Positions 1-4,130 of a stretch of 6,341 bases of DNA are shown here, piece by piece; position 1 is the first letter of the stretch, and each line of letters starts with the position of its first letter. The notes beneath the pieces are model-generated. The model was not told the DNA's origin. It saw nothing but the letters and a program-made list of their open reading frames with translations, and did not search any database. Source of the stretch: CAKUFA01 sp963618735. GTDB lineage: Bacteria; Bacillota; Clostridia; Christensenellales; Aristaeellaceae. The stretch is from NCBI GenBank assembly GCA_963618735.1, contig CAVEUM010000065.1, positions 1 to 6,341 on the forward strand, written 5' to 3'. Position numbers and translations under genes: made by a program.

Positions 1-24
1 GTTGCAAAAATATTTCATCAGGGC

Positions 25-53
25 TGGACAAACTGCGGAATCTTTGCTATAAT
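25..53 (+). promoter_or_regulatory. Sigma-A type promoter of the tRNA operon
   Basis: A -35 box TGGACA (25-30) and a perfect -10 box TATAAT (48-53) are separated by exactly 17 bases. This puts the transcription start near base 60, about 10 bases before the mature 5' end of the first tRNA. No other gene lies between, so the promoter should drive the Thr and Pro tRNAs as one short transcript. Confidence 0.85.
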
Positions 54-69
54 AGTACGCGCTGGACAT

Positions 70-145
70 GCCGATATAGCTCAGCTGGTAGAGCGGCTGA
101 TTCGTAATCAGCAGGTCATGGGTCCGAGTCCCATTATCGGCTCCA
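70..145 (+). tRNA. tRNA-Thr, anticodon CGT
   Basis: The gene folds into a complete cloverleaf. The acceptor stem is 70-76 paired with 135-141 (GCCGATA/TATCGGC), the D stem 79-82/91-94, the anticodon stem 96-100/108-112 (GCTGA/TCAGC) and the T stem 118-122/130-134 (ATGGG/CCCAT). The anticodon loop TTCGTAA puts CGT at 103-105, which reads the threonine codon ACG. The discriminator is T142 and the CCA tail (143-145) is encoded. The T loop reads TCCGAGT (123-129), so the position equivalent to 55, usually T and modified to pseudouridine, is C (base 124). It is the first gene of a two-tRNA operon, 8 bases upstream of the tRNA-Pro. C34 limits it mainly to ACG, so it is probably a supplementary isoacceptor. 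Confidence 0.96.
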
Positions 146-153
146 GTTTTTTT

Positions 154-227
154 CGAGGTGTAGCGCAGTTTGGTAGCGCGTTTGGTTCGGGACCAAAAGG
201 CCGCGGGTTCGAATCCCGCCACTTCGA
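154..227 (+). tRNA. tRNA-Pro, anticodon CGG
   Basis: This is a full cloverleaf. The acceptor stem is 154-160 with 220-226 (CGAGGTG/CACTTCG, one G-T wobble), the D stem 163-166/176-179 (GCGC/GCGC), the anticodon stem 181-185/193-197 and the T stem 203-207/215-219 with a standard TTCGAAT loop. The anticodon loop TTCGGGA puts CGG at 188-190, followed by the G37 typical of proline tRNAs; it reads codon CCG. The discriminator is A227. The next three bases are CGC, so unlike the preceding tRNA-Thr the CCA tail is not encoded and must be added by a CCA-adding enzyme. It is transcribed from the promoter at 25-53 and followed by a terminator. Confidence 0.96.
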
Positions 228-239
228 CGCCCGAATATT

Positions 240-269
240 CCTTGAAGCAGAGGCTTCAGGGATTTTTTT
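240..269 (+). terminator. Intrinsic terminator of the tRNA operon
   Basis: A 9-bp stem (CCTTGAAGC at 240-248 with GCTTCAGGG at 253-261, one T-G wobble) closed by an AGAG tetraloop is followed by seven T residues (263-269). It lies 13 bases past the tRNA-Pro. Confidence 0.88.
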
Positions 270-292
270 ATTGTCCTGCGAAAGCGCAAACC

Positions 293-334
293 AAAAGCGC
301 TGCGTGCCCGTTCATGCATCGGGTACGCAGCGCT
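293..334 (-). terminator. Intrinsic terminator of the EamA transporter gene
   Basis: A 15-bp stem (296-310 with 320-334; one G-T wobble at 306/324) encloses a 9-base loop. Read on the minus strand it is followed by TTTT and then GGTTT, so it ends transcription of the gene that stops at 351. The plus strand has CTTTT after the stem, so it may also back up the tRNA terminator at 240-269. The tRNA operon and the transporter gene converge here. Confidence 0.85.
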
Positions 335-350
335 CTTTTGATGCAATTTG

Positions 351-1214
351 TTATTTAACCAGCATCAGCAAGGTGCCGGCCACAATAATGACCAGACCAA
401 CAGCGGATTTCCTGCTGAGCTTTTCGTGAAACACCACCCGCGAAAACAGCACCGTCACCAGAATACTGAGCTTGTCGATGGGGGCGACCACGCTGGCAGG
501 GCCGTCCTGCAGTGCTTTGTAGTAGCACAGCCAGCTGGCGCCTGTCGCCAGGCCGGACAGGCAGATGAAGCCAAGCTCCTTCAAGGAGATGTGTCCAACC
601 TCCTTGCCCTTGCCCTTCACCAGCACCATCACCCAGGACATCACCAGTACCACCCCGGTGCGCAGGGCGGTGCCCAGGTTGGATTCCACATTGGCAATGC
701 CAACCTTGCCCAGGATGGAGGTCAGGCTGGCAAACACGGCTGAGCCAAGGGCGTATAGCAGCCAGCGGTTGCCTTTGGCCGTCACGGCCTGAGTATCTTT
801 CTTTTCCAGCATCATCACCGTGCCGATGGCGATGAGCACAATACCAATGCCGCTCATCCACGTCAGGCTTTCCCCAAGGAAAATAAGCGCCAGCAGAATG
901 GTCAGCACCGTGCTGGACTTGTCGATGGGCACGACCTTGTTGATGTCGCCCAGCTGAAGGGCACGGAAGTAGCACAGCCAGCTGGCGCCTGTGGCCAGAC
1001 CGGACAAAACCAGAAACGTCAGCGAACGGGCATCAATCCCATGAAGCTGATTCTGTGAGCCGACCAGAAAAACCATCACCCAGGAAAACAGCAGAACGAT
1101 GATGGTTCTCACCGCGGTTGCCACGGTGGAATCCGTTTTGCGGATGCCGCACTTGGCGAGGATGGACGTGATTCCTGCAAAGAAGGCAGAACCAAAGGCC
1201 AGCAAAACCCACAT
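351..1214 (-). CDS. EamA/DMT-superfamily transporter, tandem two-unit form (287 aa)
   Basis: An integral membrane protein of the drug/metabolite transporter superfamily; the substrate cannot be told from the sequence. It is made of two EamA units, residues about 1-136 and 150-285, joined by a short charged linker (about 137-149). Each unit is about five hydrophobic helices, so about ten in all. An ungapped comparison at offset 149 gives roughly 66 of 136 identical residues, including an identical 13-residue block LSGLATGASWLCY (70-82 and 219-231) and a PIDK motif in both (96-99 and 245-248). From memory, close relatives in Clostridia and archaea are often single-unit proteins of about 140 residues, so this looks like a fused duplicate. 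The ATG at 1214 is supported by AAGGAG 10 bases upstream (1225-1230). Transcription is monocistronic, between its own promoter and terminator, and divergent from the FNT gene. Family call is secure, specific function unknown. Confidence 0.92.
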   Translation of the reverse strand: MWVLLAFGSAFFAGITSILAKCGIRKTDSTVATAVRTIIVLLFSWVMVFLVGSQNQLHGIDARSLTFLVLSGLATGASWLCYFRALQLGDINKVVPIDKSSTVLTILLALIFLGESLTWMSGIGIVLIAIGTVMMLEKKDTQAVTAKGNRWLLYALGSAVFASLTSILGKVGIANVESNLGTALRTGVVLVMSWVMVLVKGKGKEVGHISLKELGFICLSGLATGASWLCYYKALQDGPASVVAPIDKLSILVTVLFSRVVFHEKLSRKSAVGLVIIVAGTLLMLVK

Positions 1215-1241
1215 GGCAGATCATCTCCTTTTTTCATGCCA

Positions 1242-1270
1242 AGCATAGCGCAAAAATGCCCAGATTGCAA
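1242..1270 (-). promoter_or_regulatory. Promoter of the EamA transporter gene
   Basis: On the minus strand, TTGCAA (1265-1270) and TATGCT (1242-1247) are spaced by 17 bases. The predicted start near 1235 leaves a leader of about 20 bases carrying the AAGGAG ribosome-binding site. It faces away from the FNT promoter at 1301-1329. Confidence 0.68.
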
Positions 1271-1292
1271 ATTTCTTCACGAAAAAAAGCGG

Positions 1293-1313
1293 TTTCCCTC
1301 TTTTCAACGGGAA
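1293..1313. promoter_or_regulatory. Short inverted repeat between divergent promoters (possible operator)
   Basis: TTTCCC (1293-1298) and GGGAA (1309-1313) form an inverted repeat with a 10-base centre. It overlaps the -35 region of the FNT promoter and lies upstream of the EamA promoter. The spacing would suit a dimeric regulator, but arms this short can arise by chance. This is inference only. Confidence 0.25.
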
Positions 1314-1329
1314 GTTTGTTTTGTATAAT
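1301..1329 (+). promoter_or_regulatory. Promoter of the FNT channel gene
   Basis: A perfect -10 box TATAAT (1324-1329) lies 17 bases after a 4-of-6 match to the -35 consensus, TTTTCA (1301-1306). The start would be near 1336, leaving a leader of about 50 bases. That leader contains a small hairpin, ACGCC (1342-1346) with GGCGT (1352-1356) around GAAAT, upstream of the ribosome-binding region. The weak -35 box leaves room for activation. Confidence 0.7.
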
Positions 1330-1384
1330 GAGCAACGGTCAACGCCGAAATGGCGTATCATAATAGTAAAGAAGCGTGCAAAAA

Positions 1385-2233
1385 ATGTCAGATCAGCACT
1401 TCAACACCCCTGCGGAGGTCATCTCCGCCACTCTGGAGGGCGGCAAGCGCAAGGCTCAGCTGCCGCTGGGAAAAATGATTCTTCTGGGCATCATGGCAGG
1501 TGCTTTCATTGCCTTGGGCGGCGCCACCAGCAGCACCGCGGCACATAACATCGCCAACGTGGGTCTTGCAAGGCTTGTAGCCGGCTGCATCTTCCCGGTG
1601 GGACTGATGATGATTGTCTTCGTCGGCGGCGAATTGTTTACAGGCGATTGCCTGATGGTGATGGATGTCATGTGCGGCAAGGTCTCCTGGAAGGATTGCA
1701 TCCGCAGCCTGTGCATTGTCTACTTCAGCAACCTCATCGGCGCACTGATTGTGGATGTGCTGATCCTTTACTCGGGCAACCTGGACTATTCCAATGGCTT
1801 GCTGGGCGCCTACGCCATTAAGGTGGCACTTGGCAAGATCACCATTTCACCCCTGAAGGGCATTGCTTCGGGCATTCTGTGCAACATTCTGGTGTGCATT
1901 GCGGTGCTGATGGCCGGTGCTGCCTCTGACATTGCGGGCAAGGTGTGGGCGATTTTCTTCCCCATTATGGCATTCGTGGTGGGCGGCTTCGAGCACTGCG
2001 TGGCGAACATGTTCTACATCCCCATGGGCATGATGGCCGCTGCGAACCCCACCTACGCAGCCATGGCGCAGGAAGCCTACGGCATTACCGCCGAGCAGCT
2101 GAGCCAGCTCACCGTGCTGGGCAGCCTGAATAACTTCATCCCTGTGACCATCGGCAACATCCTTGGCGGCATGGTTTTTGTGGGCATCCCCTGCTACCTG
2201 ATTCAGGCAAAAAAGGCGAAGAAGGCGGAGTAA
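1385..2233 (+). CDS. Formate/nitrite transporter (FNT) family channel
   Basis: An inner-membrane pentameric channel family that moves small monovalent anions such as formate, nitrite or hydrosulfide. Diagnostic stretches are visible (282-residue numbering): VFVGGELFTG (78-87) fits FNT signature 1, GILCNILVCIA (163-173) fits signature 2, and FEHCVANM (202-209) carries the conserved central pore histidine (H204). K151, 12 residues before the GILCN motif, is in the place of the conserved FocA lysine. Six hydrophobic segments and a length of 282 match the family. A GTG three codons upstream (1376) extends the frame. I chose ATG 1385 because the only Shine-Dalgarno-like sequence, AAAGAAG (1368-1374), is 10 bases from it but 1 base from the GTG. 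No formate-lyase, formate-dehydrogenase or nitrite-reductase gene is adjacent, so the substrate is open; focA-like is only a guess. Confidence 0.93.
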   Translation: MSDQHFNTPAEVISATLEGGKRKAQLPLGKMILLGIMAGAFIALGGATSSTAAHNIANVGLARLVAGCIFPVGLMMIVFVGGELFTGDCLMVMDVMCGKVSWKDCIRSLCIVYFSNLIGALIVDVLILYSGNLDYSNGLLGAYAIKVALGKITISPLKGIASGILCNILVCIAVLMAGAASDIAGKVWAIFFPIMAFVVGGFEHCVANMFYIPMGMMAAANPTYAAMAQEAYGITAEQLSQLTVLGSLNNFIPVTIGNILGGMVFVGIPCYLIQAKKAKKAE

Positions 2234-2280
2234 AGAGACTGCAGCTTGATTTGGCAAAATGGAAAATTGCGGATAGCAAA

Positions 2281-2323
2281 AGAGAGAGGGAATCCTTTTG
2301 AAGTGATTCCTTCTCTCTTTTTT
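2281..2323. terminator. Bidirectional terminator shared by the FNT gene and glyQS
   Basis: A 14-bp stem (2281-2294 with 2305-2318, one G-T wobble) encloses a 10-base loop and runs into T residues to 2323 on the plus strand, 48 bases past the FNT stop. Just before the stem the plus strand has AAA, extending to CAAAA, which gives a short T run for transcripts coming the other way from glyQS (stop at 2339). The two genes converge on this one hairpin. It is strong for the plus strand and plausible for the minus strand. Confidence 0.87.
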
Positions 2324-2338
2324 ATGTTATGCGATTGA

Positions 2339-3718
2339 TCAGAACCGCATTCTGTCCTCGATGTACTTCCGCAGGTCGGCAATGGCCACGCGCTCCTGCT
2401 GCATGGTGTCGCGGTCGCGGACGGTGACGGTCTGGGTGGCCTCGGTGTCAAAGTCCACACAGATGGAGAAGGGCGTGCCGATTTCGTCCTGACGGCGATA
2501 GCGCTTGCCGATGGAGCCGGTTTCATCGTAGTCCACAGGGAAGTACTTGGCCAGCTCCTGATGGATTTCGCTTGCCAGGCCGCCCAGCTTGTTCTTCTGC
2601 AGGGGCAGCACAGCCGCCTTGAAGGGAGCCAGTGCGGGATGCAGGTGCATCACCACGCGGACGTCGCCGCCTTCCAGCTCTTCCTCTTCATAAGCATTGC
2701 ACAGGAAGGCCAGCACGGCACGCTCCACGCCCAGGGAGGGCTCGATGCAGTAAGGTACATAACGCTCGTTGGTGACCGGATCCATGTATTCCATGGACTT
2801 GCCGGAATGCTCCTGATGGCGGGTCAGGTCGTAGTCCGTGCGGTCAGCCACGCCCCACAGCTCGCCCCAGCCGAAGGGGAACAGGAACTCAAAGTCCGTG
2901 GTGGCCTTGGAGTAGAAGGCCAGCTTCTCGGGCTCGTGGTCACGCAGACGCAGGCTGTCTTCCTTCATGCCCAGGTGCAGCAGCCAGTCGCGGCAGAAGG
3001 AGCGCCAGTAGTTGAACCACTCCAGATCCTCGCCGGGCTTGCAGAAGAACTCCAGCTCCATCTGCTCGAACTCACGCACGCGGAAGATGAAGTTGCCGGG
3101 GGTGATTTCGTTGCGGAAGCTCTTGCCGATCTGTGCGATGCCGGCAGGGAGCTTCTTGCGGGTGGTGCGCATCACGTTCTGGAAGTTCACGAAAATGCCC
3201 TGCGCCGTTTCGGGGCGGAGATAGATCTCGTTGGCTGCGTTTTCGGTAACGCCGGCATAGGTCTTGAACATCAGGTTGAACTGACGGATGCCGGTGAAAT
3301 CCTTCTTGCCGCAAACGGGGCACTTGATATCATGCTCAGCGATGTAGTTTTCCAGCTCGGCATTGGTCCAGCCGTCACCGGTTTCATCACCGTGGGTAAA
3401 GTCTTCAATGAGCTTGTCGGCACGGAAACGAGCCTTGCAGGCCTTGCAGTCCATCAGGGGATCGTTGAATCCGCCCACGTGGCCGGATGCAACCCACACT
3501 TCGCGGTTCATCAGGATGGCGCAGTCCAGACCCGTGTTGTACTTGCTCTCCTGAACAAACTTCTGCCACCAGGCCTTTTTCACGTTGTTCTTCAGCTCAA
3601 CGCCCAGGGGGCCGAAGTCCCAGGTGTTGGCCAGGCCGCCGTAAATCTCGCTGCCGGAAAAAATGAAGCCGCGGTTCTTGCAAAGAGCCACCAGCTTGTC
3701 CATTGTCAGTTCTGCCAT
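2339..3718 (-). CDS. glyQS: Glycine--tRNA ligase, single-chain alpha2 type
   Basis: Cytoplasmic class II synthetase that charges tRNA-Gly with glycine using ATP. The 459 residues match the homodimeric form of Gram-positive bacteria, not the separate alpha and beta chains of proteobacteria. Visible parts: the N-terminal GFIFSGSEIYGG segment (17-28); two CxxC pairs (C91/C94 and C133/C136) in the insert after motif 1, consistent with metal binding; RPETAQGIF (168-176); class II motif 2 starting FRNEITPGNF with its arginine (201 on); EPSLGVERAVLAFL (326-339) containing motif 3; and a C-terminal anticodon-binding domain from about 355. The frame stays open upstream to 3790, but ATG 3718 is the start. 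It has GGAGG 7 bases upstream, the protein begins normally there (MAELTMDKLV), and the upstream ATG lies beyond the promoter. Confidence 0.97.
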   Translation of the reverse strand: MAELTMDKLVALCKNRGFIFSGSEIYGGLANTWDFGPLGVELKNNVKKAWWQKFVQESKYNTGLDCAILMNREVWVASGHVGGFNDPLMDCKACKARFRADKLIEDFTHGDETGDGWTNAELENYIAEHDIKCPVCGKKDFTGIRQFNLMFKTYAGVTENAANEIYLRPETAQGIFVNFQNVMRTTRKKLPAGIAQIGKSFRNEITPGNFIFRVREFEQMELEFFCKPGEDLEWFNYWRSFCRDWLLHLGMKEDSLRLRDHEPEKLAFYSKATTDFEFLFPFGWGELWGVADRTDYDLTRHQEHSGKSMEYMDPVTNERYVPYCIEPSLGVERAVLAFLCNAYEEEELEGGDVRVVMHLHPALAPFKAAVLPLQKNKLGGLASEIHQELAKYFPVDYDETGSIGKRYRRQDEIGTPFSICVDFDTEATQTVTVRDRDTMQQERVAIADLRKYIEDRMRF

Positions 3719-3724
3719 GGTATT

Positions 3725-3730
3725 GCCTCC
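3725..3730 (-). promoter_or_regulatory. Ribosome-binding site deciding the glyQS start
   Basis: Minus-strand GGAGGC is followed by AATACC and then ATG at 3718. This strong site rules out the in-frame ATG at 3790 as the start. Confidence 0.9.
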
Positions 3731-3752
3731 ATTATGGTCAGTCTCAATGGGT

Positions 3753-3781
3753 ATCATAAGCGCAAAGGCATGCTTTGTCAA
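3753..3781 (-). promoter_or_regulatory. Strong promoter of glyQS
   Basis: On the minus strand a perfect -35 box TTGACA (3776-3781) and a -10 box TATGAT (3753-3758) are 17 bases apart. The predicted start near 3746 leaves a leader of only about 28 bases before ATG 3718. That is too short for a T-box riboswitch, so if this is the main promoter, expression is not controlled by a T-box here. Confidence 0.88.
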
Positions 3782-3825
3782 GAGAAGCATGGAAAGAGAA
3801 CCGCATAGAAAGTGCGCACAACCCT

Positions 3826-3888
3826 ATTCGGTTTTCGGGATGGGCGCTGGAAGGAGCTTTTGACACAGCGCCACCCTCCCGCAAATCC
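3826..3888. repeat. Tandem intergenic repeat, copy 1
   Basis: A 63-base unit starting ATTCGGTTTTCGGG and ending CCCGCAAATCC. It folds into an imperfect hairpin: outer stem CGGGA (3836-3840) with TCCCG (3877-3881), inner 7-bp stem GGCGCTG (3843-3849) with CAGCGCC (3866-3872), and a 16-base apical loop containing TTTTGAC. It has the longest inner stem of the three copies. A 14-base spacer separates it from copy 2. Confidence 0.9.
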
Positions 3889-3902
3889 TGCGCCCATTTC
3901 CT

Positions 3903-3964
3903 ATTCGGTTTTCGGGATGGGCGCGGAAGGGGCTTTTGACACAGCGCCACCCTCCCGCAAACCC
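3903..3964. repeat. Tandem intergenic repeat, copy 2
   Basis: A 62-base unit, 77 bases after copy 1 and nearly identical to it. The main differences are loss of one T in the inner stem, single substitutions in the loop and a CCC end. The outer stem is 3913-3917 with 3953-3957, the inner stem GGCGC (3920-3924) with GCGCC (3944-3948). Confidence 0.9.
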
Positions 3965-3977
3965 ATTATCCCCATCC

Positions 3978-4040
3978 ATTCGGTTTTCGAGGAGGGTGCG
4001 GGAGGAGGCTTTTGACACAGCGCCGCCTTCCCGCAAACCC
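3978..4040. repeat. Tandem intergenic repeat, copy 3 (diverged)
   Basis: A 63-base unit, 75 bases after copy 2. The left end ATTCGGTTTTCG (3978-3989) and the 17-base GCTTTTGACACAGCGCC (4008-4024) are identical to the other copies, while the segment between them has diverged. Pairing is kept: GGTGC (3995-3999) pairs with GCGCC (4020-4024) through one T-G wobble, and the outer stem survives with a bulged A. Confidence 0.87.
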
Positions 4041-4069
4041 TCGCCCCCTGCTTAAAGGCGTTTTCCTTC

Positions 4070-4098
4070 TTGCGTGGAATTCACTTCAATGCTACAAT
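4070..4098 (+). promoter_or_regulatory. Promoter of the ABC exporter/acetyltransferase operon
   Basis: TTGCGT (4070-4075) and TACAAT (4093-4098) are spaced by 17 bases. The start would be near 4105, leaving a leader of about 26 bases. It is weaker than the glyQS promoter at the -35 box and begins 30 bases after the last repeat copy. Confidence 0.7.
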
Positions 4099-4111
4099 GA
4101 AATGCGTAACG

Positions 4112-4118
4112 AAAGGAG
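4112..4118 (+). promoter_or_regulatory. Ribosome-binding site of the ABC exporter
   Basis: AAAGGAG lies 12 bases before ATG 4131, a slightly long spacing. The next in-frame ATG (4149) is 30 bases away, so 4131 remains the best start. Confidence 0.75.
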
Positions 4119-4130
4119 CATTGAGACGAA

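Larger units (their letters stand above)
3782..4069. other. Non-coding divergent gap between glyQS and the ABC exporter
   Basis: The gap lies between the -35 box of glyQS and the -35 box of the exporter. Most of it is three tandem copies of a structured repeat (3826-4040). Flanking pieces 3782-3825 and 4041-4069 show no recognisable gene, terminator or RNA. The repeats create short open frames on both strands, such as 3824-4036 minus and 3812-4015 plus, but these have no ribosome-binding site and only echo the repeat. Confidence 0.7.

Noticed and set aside
118..429. Open frames crossing the tRNA genes and terminators
   Set aside because: They overlap two certain tRNA genes and two terminator hairpins and have no start signals.
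1376..1384. GTG start three codons upstream for the FNT channel
   Set aside because: The AAAGAAG sequence is only 1 base from this GTG but 10 bases from ATG 1385. The GTG remains a possible alternative.
3719..3790. A 24-residue N-terminal extension of glycyl-tRNA synthetase from ATG 3790
   Set aside because: That ATG lies upstream of the promoter -35 box and has no ribosome-binding site. The family start matches ATG 3718 with GGAGG.
2561..3808. A 415-codon open frame on the plus strand opposite glyQS
   Set aside because: It is antisense to an intact, motif-complete synthetase, and its translation resembles no family I recognise. It is a codon-bias shadow.
3866..3880. T-box-like sequence AGGGTGG on the minus strand within the repeats, upstream of glyQS
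   Set aside because: Only the AGGGTGG half matches, the ACCGCG half does not. It is part of a unit that recurs, and it lies upstream of the glyQS promoter, so it would not be in the transcript.
3812..4036. Short open frames giving a repeated peptide on either strand
   Set aside because: They exist because three repeat units of about 76 bases stay roughly in frame. They have no ribosome-binding site and the divergence is not codon-like. They are typical spurious calls over intergenic repeats.
3826..4040. CRISPR array
   Set aside because: Units of about 63 bases with 13-14-base spacers and only three copies do not fit CRISPR dimensions, and no cas gene is present.
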